DNA from: Meles meles | Lineage: Eukaryota; Chordata; Mammalia; Carnivora; Mustelidae | Assembly: GCF_922984935.1 (NCBI RefSeq) | Contig: NC_060074.1 | Coordinates: 23,411,501-23,475,500, forward strand | Direction of reading: 5' to 3' | DNA: 64,000 bases | Shown: one piece after another, positions 22,601 through 36,240 of the stretch | Layout: each line of letters opens with the position of its first letter | Numbering within the stretch: position 1 is the stretch's first letter | The notes under the pieces: generated by a model | Seen by the model: only the letters and a program-made list of their open reading frames with translations | Database searches by the model: none | Told to the model about the DNA's origin: nothing | Translations under genes and position numbers: made by a program

Positions 22601-25135
22601 ACATACACCTTTCCAACTCTTTTTGGAAAAAATTACAAATCATCATGTTCTTTTATAGGAACATATTGATGGTGATAGTGTACTTGATGATATTAAAGCT
22701 ATTCCTGAAATGATAAAGGGTAAACAAAATGGCTATTTGAAATTGTCCTCACTGAAATTGGAGGGAAATAATTAATTTTAAAAATCAATAACTTTCTGCT
22801 TATATTCATTTCAGGCAGATATTTCCATAGACAACCCACTTTATTCAGTTTATTTGTGAAAACTAAATACGGGTACAAAATGGTTTGAAATAAAATAAAA
22901 TTAAACAATATCAAAGCTAAAAATCCAAAGTGCTACACACGAATTAAGGCCATATATCAAATCACGATGGAGGGAAATAAGTGACACAATTAGCACCTTT
23001 GTAAATTCCTCCAAATGTAAGGTCAGTAAGCGGAATATTTGATATTGGGTGGCAGGGGCTGGTGCAGGGTGTTAACTCTTAAACACAAAGAACAAATTCT
23101 TTGTGTTTTTAAAATTATATGTATTTTATTTTAAAATTATATGAGTTTTAAATAAGAAAATCAAAATTAGTAACAAAACTAAAAACTCTCTCTAATGGAA
23201 AAAGGCACTCTCTAGACTGGTTCTTAAGGAGGATATTGACTGGCAGTGAAAGATTAAGACTGCTTTGTAAGAACAGAATGAGTTGGTTCCTGATTCATGG
23301 ATGCAATTAGAACCACTCAGGGGTGGCGGACAAAAGGATCTAAAAGGAAAACCAGCATGGAGTGAGATAAAGGAAGGAGACTGGCTGAATGTTACGTGGT
23401 GGTCATTTCATTTCTAGCAGTCTAATTTACCCTGTTCAATATCCCTGCTTCCCTCATAAACTCAGCACATCGTCTTTTTTAAAAACTCTGGCCTTGAATA
23501 TTAATTACGCTCATTTCTATTACCTTGTGACCCTGCTGGTAGAACAGGACTAATCCAAATTACACCACCAAATACCTGGTTAAGGGTTACCATAGTAACT
23601 ACTATTGTCATTTGTGAAATGCATTTACCTGCTCATAGTATCTTTGTTTAAAATAATATCAGGACATCTTCATTGGATAAATATCTTTTTAAATTATTTG
23701 TATTCAAATATGCAGATAACAAATCTGTCCTCTAAATATGTGATCAACCATAGGTTAAAGAGAATGTCATATTAATGATGGATAATAACAAAATCAATGG
23801 AGGAAAATCAGCGATATTGGCCTGGGTTATGGTTTAATATTCCAGTTTACTGGTTTGCATTTAAGTAAAAAGCATAGTCATAGATACAGGAGATCCTGGT
23901 CATAGTAATAGTCAACACCTGTACCTAATAAACAAATGCTATGTTAAAATGTCTTTATTTCAAGGGTATAACTCATAGCTGGTTTGTCCCAGAAACTCTG
24001 ATAGAAAACAAATCATACATCCATACTACCCATATTATTCTGAAGCACCACCTGTCAGCTGAATAAGATAACATGTAATGGAGCTTGTAAGCTAAATTTC
24101 TATCTACCCCGCACTCCAAAAGTAATAGTCAAAACAGAAATAAAAATAGTTATCTCTTTACTTTTATTTTTTGTCGCAATGGGAAATTCACAACATCCTT
24201 GAACATTTCCAAATAGGTAAATAGGAGAGATAACTATTTTCCTGATTGAACTCCCTGACTGTGGGAAGTGCGGTGATTGCAGGAAAGCAGTCAACTTTAG
24301 AAGAGCAAAACCTGCCCTTCCCATTAGTAATAGTTTTTCTCAACATGTAAGGTTTTGAGGTCTTCCAGGGTTAATCAGTGAGTGAGCATTATTAGTACAA
24401 CCCTGTGAATTAAACACCTTATTATGACATGCATAGCACTTACCTGATTCCTTAATTATCTAAATAAATGTGTCCAAACTATGATAGAGGGAAAACATTT
24501 AATAATCACAACTTACAGACTTTCTTCTATGTGGTAAAATATGTTTAGTATTTTTCTATAGATCTTGAAGATTTTGCTCTAGCCTGCAGAATTTTTTTCC
24601 AAAAATACATTCAGTCATACATTATATTAGTTCTGCCCTATCTTGAAAAGTTTAAATGCCTATAAAATGTAACATAAAAAGTTATCTCATGAATTTGATT
24701 AAAAACCATTTTCTCTTGAAAGCGCCTTAAAAAACAATAAGGATGAAAGGACAGAGGATTTGAGTTTGCCAGGTAAACATAAATCTTTGAAACAAAACTG
24801 TCTCTGTAAGCTCTTTTTTTTTTAATACCAAAACTATAAAAACAGAATATGAAGGAAAAGTGATTTGAGAAAACTGTCCCTCAGAGAGAGCCAAATTCTT
24901 TCCCAAATAGTCACTATTTATAGTACACATGCCTGTCCATATATACAAAGAGTCTGCAAACCAATATTGCATACCTGTTTATAAACATAGGGCACAGAAC
25001 TTAAACTATGAGAAAGTGCCAGAAAGTCCATGGTCTTCCCAGATTTAATATTTTGTAACTTTAATTTTTTTTTTGCTTTTAACTGCCTTAGGTATCATTC
25101 TACTATTAATACCAGGATAGTATATTATATAGTTT
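19693..25135. other. Long intron stretch without recognised repeats
   Basis: About 5.4 kb with no SINE and no recognisable LINE; only a TA/CA tract at 21315-21360. The low repeat load makes it the best candidate stretch of intron 1 for conserved regulatory elements. Frames of 60-88 codons occur on both strands without coding character. Confidence 0.55.
23586..23599. promoter_or_regulatory. Near-palindromic X-box (RFX-type) motif
   Basis: GTTACCATAGTAAC differs at one base from the perfect palindrome GTTACCATGGTAAC, the consensus bound by RFX dimers. It sits in repeat-free sequence (23490-23640) also holding TAATTAC and AAATTACA. Confidence 0.45.
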
Positions 25136-25320
25136 TCATTTATTGAGCATTTACTGTATGGTTGATACTGTTTTAAATATACTGTCTCATTTAATCCTCA
25201 CAACATGAGGTTGATACTAGTATTGTTTCTAGCTTTCGAAGCTATCCAAAGCTTAGAAAGTTCAAGTAATTAACCCATCTTTATATGGTTAGGGCTCAAA
25301 CTTAATTCTTAAGTTCCTCT
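25136..25320 (+). mobile_element. MIR-family SINE, diverged
   Basis: 'tttattgagcatttactgtat', 'ctgtctcatttaatcctcac', 'aacatgaggttgatactag' and 'ggttagggctcaaactta' follow the MIR pattern. Confidence 0.7.
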
Positions 25321-25719
25321 TTTGAACCTCAGCAATGTTTTACATACTATTATCATTTTGAAAAGTGGACTAAGCTGATCAGTCAAGTTGAAATATTATA
25401 AGTATGCTTATAGAATAATGTGAGATTATTAGACATTATGTGTATTACTTAGAAATAATATGACAATAGAAAAGTAGCATATGTTATTAATATATTTGAC
25501 CTTGTTTCTAAGTGTGACTTATTCACATATACACCTGGTTAGGAAATAACTATTATGGACAGCAAGTAAAATAATTATAAATGGCCTAAAATAGCTAACA
25601 AACTAATCCATATTGTCAAGATCCTTCTTAGAAGTTTTATTTTCATATATAAAATGTCACAATTTAGACAACGTGAAAATAAGAAGAACTGAGGCATCGC
25701 AAATCCATCACCTGCACAG

Positions 25720-25880
25720 GTGTGTACCATTTGGTAAACTACTTAATCTCTCTAATCTTTCGTTTCCTTGCCTGTAAAATGAGGAGAGCAATGTCTATGT
25801 TGTAAAATTTAGGTGAGATATTGTATGAAAATGCTTAACTTCCTGACATATAGACCTTTAATAAAGGGTAAATATTATGA
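25720..25880 (+). mobile_element. MIR SINE
   Basis: 'ggtaaactacttaatctctct', 'cctgtaaaatgaggagagca', 'atttaggtgagatattgtat' and 'cctttaataaagggtaaat' match the MIR 5' half in order. Confidence 0.7.
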
Positions 25881-26251
25881 TTCCTTGGTTATTTTTAACA
25901 ACAAAGAGTTAACTGTGTTTTTCTTAAAAAAAAAAATACACCAATTAAGAAAAGCATACTAAACTGTGAAAAGAAAAAAGTAAAATTGTGGACATGTTGA
26001 GTTGGAGACACTATGGTATATATGTATGGTATATATGGTGTATATATACATGGTCTATCCAAGTAAGGATAGTCAGCAGAAAGTACGAACAGGAGGACCG
26101 GGAGCTGCTGGAAAAAGGTAAGAGCTCTGAGCAGTCTACACAGCGGTGAGACCAGGGAAGCGAATAAGAAACTAGACAAAAGGTAATTAAGAGGACCACG
26201 GCTAGACAGAAGCTTTAGAAAAACTAATTTTTGCTGAGTGTATTGTCTTCA
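25881..26251. other. Intron sequence, nothing recognised
   Basis: Poly(A) at about 25927-25936 and a 'tatatggt' repeat at 26010-26050; nothing else. Confidence 0.5.
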
Positions 26252-26266
26252 CTCATTGTCTCTTTA

Positions 26267-26483
26267 TTTTTTTTTTAATTTTTTAAAGATTTTTATTTAT
26301 TTATTTGGCAGGAAAGAGACAGTGAGAGAGGGAACAAAAGCAAGGGAGTGGGAGAGGGAGAAGCAGGTTTCCCACTGAGCAGGGAGCCGGATGCAATGCT
26401 ACGCCATGCGGCTCAATCTCAGGACCCGGGATCATGACCTGAGCCATAGGCAGATGCTTAACAACTGAGCCACCCTGGCATCC
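26267..26483 (-). mobile_element. CAN SINE, older subfamily, minus strand
   Basis: T-rich start, 'aaagatttttatttatttattt', reverse SINE body and head 'actgagccaccctggcatcc'. Perfect 15-base duplication ctcattgtctcttta at 26252-26266 and 26484-26498. Confidence 0.92.
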
Positions 26484-26584
26484 CTCATTGTCTCTTTAAA
26501 GATAGGTAACCAAACTCTAAGTCTAAAGTGTTCTCAATAATACTTAAGTGTATTATTAGAATAGTGTCTCTGCTGAGAAGTGGG

Positions 26585-26720
26585 TTTGTGATGTTGGCCA
26601 ATTATATAATGAGTCTCAGTTTCCTTACCTACAAAATGAGACTTCATAGCACATGCCTTGCAAGTTTTAGGGAACACTGAAATTAATGCATTGAGAGTAC
26701 CAGCAGTCACAGTGCTCAGT
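26585..26720 (+). mobile_element. Probable MIR fragment
   Basis: 'gagtctcagtttccttacct', 'acaaaatgagacttcatagc' and 'gtcacagtgctcagtgc' resemble a MIR core. Weak. Confidence 0.4.
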
Positions 26721-27589
26721 GCAGAGGAGGCATTATAATTGATTCAGATGGCCCACAGTGAAAAGAGGTGGTAAATCAGGACAATGTAAGGCGGAAGATA
26801 GTATATGACAGGAATGCAATTTTCCTATCAGGAAAGCCTAAAAGAATGTTAAAAGAATGAAACAAAAGAAAAAAGTGAAAATTGTATTTAGCGTGTTTCT
26901 CACAGGGTAGATCCAAAAGTAGTAGTAAAAGAGATTGAAGTGTCAAAGGCCTTGAAGTAAAATATTTCCCAAGCTAATAAAGATCTACTTTATTTGTAAC
27001 TAAGTGAGGCATGCACACATAACTACACCTTTTACCACCTTTTGATTTTCAATCCCTTTAGGAAAGTGCTTATCTGTCGCTGATTTCTCCACACTGTATC
27101 CTCCACTCACACCTGGAGGTGCAGATTTCTAACTCCCTGCTCTGTCCATGCTCCACCACCTGCTTATGCATTTCTCCCTCTGCTCTAGTTAGACACAGTC
27201 TTGTAAATACCTAGTGGCATAAAACCAGGAGCATAATGAAATACATATAATTGTAAGTTTGTAGACTTTTATTCCACACTATACAATTTTTAAAATGGAG
27301 AATTATTTGTGGTAGTACATCGCTGAGAGGTATGAATATTAATATAGAGACTGTTGGGGAAAAAACAAAAGCAAAGTATCTTATAGATAAGAAAATATAT
27401 CTTTAAAAGATCCTTCAGAGATGCATCCATCTATGTAGGATGGTAAAAAAGCATTCCCGTGGGACTCCTAGCAGAGACTCCTACAGAGACATGGAGTTTG
27501 GGTTTCATTGGTTCTATTTGTCGGGGACCCGGAAAGGATACCTGGGCACAGTGTACTTGTATTTGACCTCACCCTTTGGGTGGAAAGGG
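26721..27589. other. Intron sequence, nothing recognised
   Basis: No named repeat or gene. The frame at 27440-27634 has no family resemblance. Confidence 0.5.
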
Positions 27590-27960
27590 CCCTCAGAAGT
27601 CACTGAACCCAAACCCCACCCCCCAACATCATGACCAGTTGTTTCTCAGCTGCCTCCTTCATTCCTCATCATAGAAGGTTAAATCAGAGCTCACCACCCC
27701 TCACATGAAGAAACTCACTACCTCCCAGGACAGACCATTCCAACACTGGGAAACTCTAACTGTGAGAAACTCCTTGATGGTGTTCAATCGAAATCTGATG
27801 CCTTACAATTTCAAACAGCTGTTAATGTTTCTGTTCTCCAAGGCTACGGAGAACAGTGCTAATCCCTGTTCTATGTAACGGCCCTCTAACTTTTGAAGAT
27901 GGTTATCACGCTCCCTTCCCAAGCCTCCTCTTTTCCATACTTGGCATCTCCTTCTTTCTT
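27590..27960. repeat. Probable ancient interspersed repeat, family not named
   Basis: 'aaactcactacctcccagga', 'ccattccaacactgggaaac', 'gtgagaaactccttgatgg', 'ggctacggagaacagtgcta' and 'tttgaagatggttatcacgc' resemble an old amniote repeat pattern (loss of stress between 'attgtgagaaagtccttcc' and 'ttgaagacagctatc'). Class uncertain (CR1/L3-like by impression). Confidence 0.35.
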
Positions 27961-29746
27961 TAATCACTCTTCAAGGGAAATGGTATTCCATTATTCTGTT
28001 GTAACACAGTTTTCTTTGCAAAAAATAAATAAATAAATTACATGTCCAAATCTAAATTACCAAGAGTATCATAACAAAGTTGATACTCACAATTTCTTTC
28101 ATGATATTACATTTTATCTATGTAAATATAAAATGTTAAATTGGATATTTTCTTCTCCTTACCTACCAGAAATGAAGACAGTATGTGTGGTGCCTCCAAG
28201 GAACAGTCCCATGTCTTAGGTGACTTAATACACACATGGGATAGATGACACCTTGCCAGATAACTATTCATTCTGATTAATAATACAAGCATGTAATGTG
28301 TTTATTATTGCATAAATTATAGCAGTCACAAATTCAAATGGTTGTGATTCTTGAGCACCCCAATGTATAGATACATAATGCCACATCATCATCCACATCC
28401 ATTCTCAGGAAAATTCATAGTACCCACTTTATTTGAGTCCTTTGGCCTGCCTCCCTCATGTGATTTTTTTTCTCCTAGGTGAATTCAGTATGTAGACAAA
28501 TGACATCCTATCTATCATTTTCAAGGCCTTTCTTTTCAAATTGCGAGTCAAATAAGAAAGTACCTATGCTATTATACACTTAAGATGGAACCATGCCTTC
28601 TTCAAACTGGCTAATACTTAATTGTGGCAAAGTTAGTATGATACTATTCATATACTACTATTTTAAAAATTTATGGCAAAACTTTTACAATGTGTAAGCA
28701 TAATAAGGAAACTATTAGTGACCATAAAGGCAAAAAGGCACATCAGAACGGGTCACAGCAAATGCCTGAACAGAAACAGGCAGGTCCATGACTGTGGCAG
28801 GTATTAATTCCTTAAGTGATCAGGAAACTCTGAGGAGGGGGTGACAGAGGGGGTGGGCGCGGTTCTGGGAAAGCCAGTCAAGTAAGAATGTATTTCAATA
28901 TTTTAACTATCAGTAAAATTGTAAGGAACATAGCACTTGAATAATAGTCCTAGTAATGATAAATATTTTTCTGCTCATACTCTTAAAGGACACAAGGATT
29001 TACAGGATTTTGAAAATACCAAAGAAAAGTCTTCACAGTCTTAGTCAAAATTAAGAATAAACATTATTTTTCATATATGTGAGTAGGAAGCATTGAAAGC
29101 ATTTGATCTTGGCTTGGTATGAAATCAAAGATGTCTTTAGTTCAAAACCTTCATGTGCTATATCAGCACATATACAATTACTACAGACTTTAATCAAGAG
29201 AGAAGCTGTCTGACAAAAATTAACCTTGAAATAACCACTGGAAATATGATGAGATGAACAATTCATGAATATGAGAATTATTCTCTATAGTGAGCTTGAT
29301 TATGAAGAATGTAGTCTTGAGCCACGACAAAACTCTAGCAGATATATAAATAACATTATAACCTTCAGACACCTTATAATTCACTGTGCTAGAAAAGACT
29401 TAGAAATGTTTGAGATAGTCCCAAATTATGGATATTATTGTACAGACTCCTGGCTTTTCCCTTATTCATGCTTCTATCAAGTGTAACATACTTTGTGACT
29501 TTTTTTTTTCATACAAATTAGCCTCATTCGGAAATTTTGCTAAAATTTATTTTCTTTTGCATGATGGCACTTTTTTTTTTTAACAAAAAACAAAAAACAA
29601 AGTTTGGATTTCTTGCTTCTTTTGTTTTATAACCACTCTGTGGATAATTACAGTAGATACTATCACGTTGGCTTATATAGCAGATGAATGACTAGTTCCA
29701 GAATATGAGTTTCACCACATGCCAGATTCGAATCACAAAATCACAT
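27961..29746. other. Intron sequence, nothing recognised
   Basis: A poly(T) run at 29570-29580 and AT-rich unique-looking sequence; no gene or named repeat. Confidence 0.5.
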
Positions 29747-29761
29747 AAAATAATGGGACTT

Positions 29762-29959
29762 CTCGGGGCGCCTGGGTGGCTCAGTGGATTAAGACGCTGC
29801 CTTCGGCTCAGGTCATGATCTCAGGGTCCTGGGATCGAGCCCCACATCGGGCTCTCTGCTCCGCAGGGAGCCTGCTTCCTCCTCTCTCTCTGCCTGCCTC
29901 TCTGCCTACTTGTGATCTCTCTCTCTGTCAAATTAAAAAAATAAATAAATAAATAAAAT
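29762..29959 (+). mobile_element. CAN SINE (SINEC), full length
   Basis: Head 'ggggcgcctgggtggctcag', 'ttaagacgctgcc' variant. Perfect duplication aaaataatgggactt at 29747-29761 and 29960-29974. Ends in (AAAT)n. Antisense to ERBB4. Confidence 0.95.
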
Positions 29960-29974
29960 AAAATAATGGGACTT

Positions 29975-31864
29975 ATCAGTCACTCACATGTAGTCAAAAT
30001 CCTTGAATACCCAAAACTGACTGTATATGCCCTTGAAACAAAGGTATATCTGGATGTCTTTGCAGACCTGGAACAATTGAAATGTTTTTGTTTTTCCTTT
30101 TTTTTTTTTTTTTTCATTTATAAATCTACCTTCACAGTGCTCCTTCTGCCAGTGAGAAGTGGTACTTACAGAAATTTATTTTTATAGAGTCTATAAATAT
30201 TGAGTGAAAGCTGTTAAAACTGTGGGAGACAAACTTCATCTGCACCTTTCAAAGAGTGACTGAATCAGTTTGTAGGAGTGCAATAGCATGTATCAGATCT
30301 AAATTTGCTAAACAAAATTAGCTGCGTGCCATTGTTTGTCTTATCTCTTTCTCTGGCTCATGGTGTGCTAATTCTGGCCACAAGCAATACAGTAAGCACA
30401 GAAATAACTAATGCCCCTTTCACCAACAGTTGCATAAAATGTTTTGTCTAGTTCAATTTATCTTAGAGCTTTTTATACTTTCAAATTTCATCTTGTACTT
30501 AAGGGAAAAAAAAAAAAGGCCACTAAAGAATGATACTGGAATACCAATCACTTCAGTTTCTGTTAATTCTAAGTACACTTTTAGAGGTTTCGATGTATCA
30601 CCAGGAATAATGGGCTGCTAAATTTGAAGTTTAAACAACTGGGAAATATTATTAACTGTTCAGCTGATATTTTTACATAGTAAAACTATAACTTGAAATG
30701 CCAATCCTGTTATTGCTACTTAAATGTGTTAATATTTAATGTGTTAAAATATTGCCATATATCTGAACTGAGTACTGATTTTAATTTAGATGCACTGTTT
30801 CATTCACAGCTAGTAATAATGTCTACTATAGTTAAAATGGCCACATTTAACTTAGCCAGAGGGTAAAAGTCAACGACAGATTGTTATCTATGCTAAATAA
30901 CAAATGATTAAAAATTCAATGAGCTATATGTTTCAAGGGTAGGGCCTTAGTAATATACTAACATACCAAAACTACAAGATTCCTTTAAATCACACATTAT
31001 AAACTATAGAACTCTCCAAGGGACAGTATTACATGACCCATACTTAAAATTATGATATCAAGCAAATAGATATATACCTGGATTTGGCATGGTCATATTT
31101 AGAGAAAATATTCTGAAAATCGCCTGTATGTTTCACCAAAAGACATACTGAAGTGCTTTACAATGTCATTTTACTCCATGGGTTTTTTTTTTTTTTTTCT
31201 TGAAGCAATGTAATCCTCTTCATTAACAGTGGACACCAACTCCATACAGTAGCAAAAAATAATTAAAATTACACTCAAAGTTCTTAGTAAAAGAGGGATG
31301 ATGTTGTTTCTTAAAATATACAATTTTTAAATACAGGAAGAGTTATCATAAAGTTGTTTTGTTTCAGCTTCAAAGACCCTCTCTTGCATTGGTGCATTCC
31401 AAGGCTCTGTTCTTAATTTGCATTTTTATTTCTGAATTGTTTTAAAAGAAGTTCCCAAAATTGTATAAGTGCAGGACCCAAAACCTTGGATATACCTCTG
31501 CTTTGAAGACTTTTCAAGAAGACAAAGCTTACGTGGTTGTTTCCTTCAATATACAAAATACAAAGAAATAAGGAGAATCCATCTGAGGAGGAGAAATACA
31601 ATATAACCTAAAGGATTTATTGCACAGGTTTCTTCACATGACTACAGGGAAAGCAAAAAGAACTGCTGACTTAAGGGCAGAAGGACTTGGTGTGCTAAGC
31701 ATCCTTTTCTCACACAGTGCGTTAAGTACAGTGGAGGGGCTGTGCCTTTGAGAGGCATCTCTAGCTTCTCTCACTTAAGCAGGAGGCAGAGCCAACTGGT
31801 CCTCAGGACAGGGCAGACATGTAATCATACCAGACTCATGCACCAGTCGGGCTTCACCCTCACA
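29975..31864. other. Intron sequence with poly(T) runs
   Basis: Poly(T) at 30098-30114 and 31182-31198; nothing else recognised. Confidence 0.5.
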
Positions 31865-31965
31865 TACTCTTTCTTTATATCTCTATTTCCTCATCTACAA
31901 AGTAGGAACAATAATCCCTGACTCAAACTCTCTTCTCAGGAATTCTTAGAGAAACAATCAAGAAA
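31865..31965 (+). mobile_element. MIR fragment
   Basis: 'ctctatttcctcatctacaa' followed by 'agtaggaacaataatccctg' is the MIR cctcatctgtaaaatgggga segment. Confidence 0.5.
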
Positions 31966-33060
31966 GTTACAGGAGAATTCAGACAGAAGTGCTAACGTCT
32001 CCACGTCCAAGTCTCTCATTAACAGATTACTCTGCAGACTGTTAGATAATTTCGAAAATTATATTAACTCTTTCAAGCCATTGTAAACTCAGGTACAATT
32101 AGGGTGCTGCAGTGACCTAGAAAGGTTGACCTTCTTAGAACCTGGTAATTGAAGAAGAAATGTCTGGACGAGCATCTTTCACTCATAGAATCTGACCCTA
32201 TCAATACTATAATCATTTCACCAATTTTCAGAATGCAGAGTAGATCATCTTAAAGAACGGCTGAGAGAATCCCGTCATCTCTCAGTTTAGTTATGCTGAA
32301 GTGCTTTCTTCATAGGACACCTTTTAAATGGTAGGCACAGGTCTATTTGTCTATTTTAGGATACTAAGAAATCTCAGTTATAACAAAGTTGTATTATTGC
32401 ATATATCTAGGTATAGAAAATATCACATTTGGTCTGGAACCCTTTTTTCATGAAATACTTATTAGCATCTCTCTGGAGGCAAATGTGCCTCCCAAAGGCT
32501 TGGAAAACTACTTAGTAACGTATTTTTTATATTGAGTTTTATTGGCCTCATCTATCCTTCCTTAAAAGAAAGGAGAAAGTTGACACTTAGTCTTCTTATA
32601 GGTCCTCCTGTTCCTAACACTGTTCTGAAATATATTGATGAATCAGTACATGCTTACTGCTTAAAAACTTATTAAAATTTTTAAACAGGAGATAAGAAAT
32701 AGCAATGTAATGACACATAAAAATAGTGGGCAACTAAAAGTTACATTTAAGAATGGTATTCACATATATTTAACTCACCAAAAATAAAACCAACAGAAAT
32801 ACTTTGTACCACATTATGAACGGACTCTAAAAATGGGAATGGGGGCAAATGATATATTCTTGGAAACAATCCATTGAAAGAAATATCCTAGGATGCTCAA
32901 GAAAGCAACTAAAGAAATTCCCAGCATAAACATGCCTAATATCTATTATTAAGAATTCTATAATTATGTTTTTAGAACATCTTACTTTGTGCACTATATG
33001 GTTTAATTACAAATAATAGCCACCCATGAATGAGCTTAAAATTCTTTCAGCAAATGTGTG
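31966..33060. other. Intron sequence, nothing recognised
   Basis: No named repeat or gene. Confidence 0.5.
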
Positions 33061-33790
33061 TTATTTTTTTCACTTAAAAAATATTTTTTAAGAGCTTACT
33101 ATATATGTGGCACTGCATTTGTCTCCGCAGGGCATAAAAACTCCCGCTCTTAAAAAGTTAAAACTATGGGGGCGCCTGGGTGGCTCAGTGGATTAGGCTG
33201 CTGCCTTCGGCTCGGGTCGTGATCTCGGGGTCCTGGGATCGAGCCCCGCATCGGGCTCTCTGCTCCGTGGGGAGCCTGCTTCCTCCTCTCTCTCTCTGCC
33301 TGCCTCTCTGCCTACTTGTGATCTCTCTGTCAAATAAATACATAAAATCTTTAAAAAAAAAAAAAAGTTAAAACTATGCTGTGGCTTAAGAGTAAAGGCC
33401 AGATATGGATAAGGATTATAGGCTAATCAGTGAAAAGAAAATGTAATGAAGAGGTATGATTTAAGGTAGAATTGAAAAGATTCAACTGTTTGAACAGGCA
33501 GAGTAACAAGTGAGCCATGAATTCCAGGGAAGGGGCAAAGCAAATGCAGAGACAACGAGCAAGGCACAGTTACGGAATCCTGACTAGGTCAGCGTGGTTC
33601 TTAGAATACATCTTAAGAAAACTCTTAAGGATGGATTTTTTAAAATCTGAACACTATCTTAGTAGGCTTTGAACTTTGCAATAGGAATCCATTGAAGGCT
33701 TCCAAATAGAAAGTAGGCTAATAAAAATATATTATAGATGGCCATCTGGCAATGAAGTCTTGGAGGTGAGAGGACCTCAGCAAGGGGACC
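33061..33790 (+). repeat. Large old interspersed repeat, split by a SINE
   Basis: It begins 'aagagcttactatatatgtggcactgcat' and 'gggcataaaaactcccgctc'. After the SINE it continues with 'aacaggcagagtaacaagtg', 'ggcaaagcaaatgcagagac' and 'ggaatccattgaaggcttcc'. The order matches an old repeat family also seen at 7399 and 62281. Family name not established. Confidence 0.45.
33169..33361 (+). mobile_element. CAN SINE inside the old repeat
   Basis: Young copy with 'ggctgctgccttcggctcggg'. Perfect 17-base duplication aaaaagttaaaactatg at 33152-33168 and 33362-33378. Antisense to ERBB4. Confidence 0.95.
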
Positions 33791-35719
33791 AGTACAGAGG
33801 GTCTTGAAATAGCCCTGCTCTGAAGTTCTTAAACACTAGATGGGGTTAACAAAAATCTTCGGCAGTAAACTTTGATAAGCTATGTAATCGAATTCCCTTT
33901 TAAAAACACCAAAATGTGTTTAACAGCTTTAGTTCTAGACAACATGATAGGACAAAAGGAACTCCTGAAAATGGAAAGTGTGTGACTAAAAGAAATACTG
34001 TTCTGTTTTATTTTTATTTGGTTTTCATAGGTCCCTATAGAAAGAAACTCATATTCTCTAAGCCTTTATGGAAGAATACAAAATAATGACCAAGACAGAT
34101 TTTAGTAAAAGGAGAGTTTGCCTAAAGCAAAATTGTCACTACCATCCATGACCTCAATTAGGCATTCCCCTGCTAGTGATGGCAACGCATCCTGAAATAG
34201 AGAATTGTACTACTTATTATTGAAGCTCTAACTACACTAGATAGAGTCACAGAACCTGGAGAGTCTATTGCCACTTTTTTCAGTCCTAACCAGCCTAACC
34301 ATGAGATATCCTTAGCAGACCATCGATGACCAGGAGATGCATCTAGTTCAAGCAGATTTAGAATCCCCATTTGTATCCTTAAGGCTTAAAACTTCAATGT
34401 TCACCTATATAGTATGTATATGGGACAAGACATTGGTAAAGGTCAGAAGAGTAGTAAAAATGGAGGTGAAACTGATTATTTACAAGTCTGATCATTCTGG
34501 GAAATACACAAGTGCTTATTGCACCATTCATTGTGTTTTCTTTAAATACCTTTAGACTATGTTTAAAATGAAATATATATAAACATTCATACAGCCTTGA
34601 TACCTATCACTCTAACTTCCTAGATTCAGAAACCAAGTCTTGCATATTCTTGCCGGTGTTTAGTTTGCTTCACTAACCCCTACAATATTGGGAATAACAT
34701 GATTAACAGTAATGACCCCGAGCTATTTCTCATGGGAGAGGTTTAATGATGTCGCACAGGAAGTCCCATGGCGTGTCTATGTTAATATTTTACGGGGGGT
34801 TCATTTTCATCTCAGATTCCTAACAGGAAGTGACTCTTCCTGTCAAAACAAGTTTCCAACCTCCCTTCTGTCTCTATGGCCTCTGAGAATGCTGATCAAA
34901 TCCCAGAAAGCTTTGGCACTTAACGGAAAGACAGAGACAATCAGAAAGCATTAAGGCGAAATCAACAACACTGCAAAGTAACAAGGTCCACAGGCAGCAT
35001 CTTATAGACGGAGGCAAATGTGCCACAGAAATACATTTATAAAGTCTTAGTACTTAAAGCTTAGCTTATATACTTATTCAAAGAATATAACTGCGATCTT
35101 AGCAGAGATCTGAAGGAAGGAAGCCCAACAAAGACAGTGGAAAAGATAAAGATCCTTGGGTCCAAGGAAGGGCCTGGAAGAATCTGAAGTATGCCCAGGA
35201 TTTGCTGGTTAAGGGTCCCCACCAACTAACCGGTGGTGAAGAACTCATAGTCAATTCCTTAAAAGCCATTTTATTTAAACTTGTATATTACTTAGCACAG
35301 AACAGAGATATAACCATTCTCTACTTATTGGTCATCTTTATAAAGTCCCAGGTAAAAGAAAACCTTGAAGGTGCTACTATATACAGATAACAGTGCAGAT
35401 GCTCTTATGTGGCTTTCAGAATCAACACTCCCTCGATTCACACATCTTAATGTGTGGCAAGCTATAAATGCAATCAGGGATTATTTCCTAAATATAAATT
35501 AAGGATGATGATGATGATCCCACGGTCCTCCCCTTGAAAAGAACTTCTCAGTAGGATAGTTTGGCCTATAGTTCTGATCCATTTGTTTTCATTTCAACTT
35601 TACGATTCTCTTTTAAAGCAAAACAACCTTGTATTTGTGTATTTTTTTTAAGTGTCCACAACTTGAATTTTCAAGTACTTCTGTGTGTGTTAAGGAAAAT
35701 GATACTGGTGTCAGAAGCG
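33791..35719. other. Intron sequence, nothing recognised apart from a GAT run
   Basis: (GAT)n at 35503-35518. No repeat or gene otherwise identified. Confidence 0.5.
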
Positions 35720-35825
35720 CCAGCTAACTTACATCATCTCACTTCTGCATGCTTACAGTTTCCTCACTTAAAAAGTGATCAGACTGCACTAGATTGTTTC
35801 TAACCAGTGCTAGATTTCTGTGAAG
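35720..35825 (+). repeat. MIR-like fragment
   Basis: 'cagtttcctcacttaaaaag' plus 'gcactagattgtttctaacc' and 'gctagatttctgtg' match a MIR-like variant (tagatgatctctaaggtcc). Confidence 0.4.
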
Positions 35826-36129
35826 CAAGCACAGGAGAGTGGAGGCAATAGTGGAAGGAAAATGGGGGAGTGACAAAGTCAGGGAGCACAAAGCTGTCAT
35901 CTAGCTGCAGCTTTCAGAGAAGCTGCTCTCCTTTCCCCCCTTTACCTGTTTTAGATACCAGGGTTACACACGTGAATTCACTTGAAAAGAGATCCACTAA
36001 GATTAATTAAAAGCCAAAGGATTTCTCTTTCTAAAAGCTCTAAACACCATTTTACTGTCTAACTGAATTATTTTAAAATTCAAGATGTTAACCATTTAGG
36101 TTATCACCTTAGCCACCCTAATAGAGACT
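35826..36129. other. Intron sequence, nothing recognised
   Basis: No identifiable feature. Confidence 0.45.
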
Positions 36130-36240
36130 CAGAAAACTGTGAACCGCAGCAAGAAGTCTAACCCAAGATCACCTAGAAAATGATTTTATGACCAGAATCC
36201 AATTCTTCTAACTTTTAGTGCTTTCCCCTGTAGCACCACA
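36130..36240 (+). mobile_element. MIR 3' fragment
   Basis: 'taacccaagatcacctagaa', 'gaccagaatccaattcttct' and 'gtgctttcccctgtagcacc' follow the end of MIR. Confidence 0.55.
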
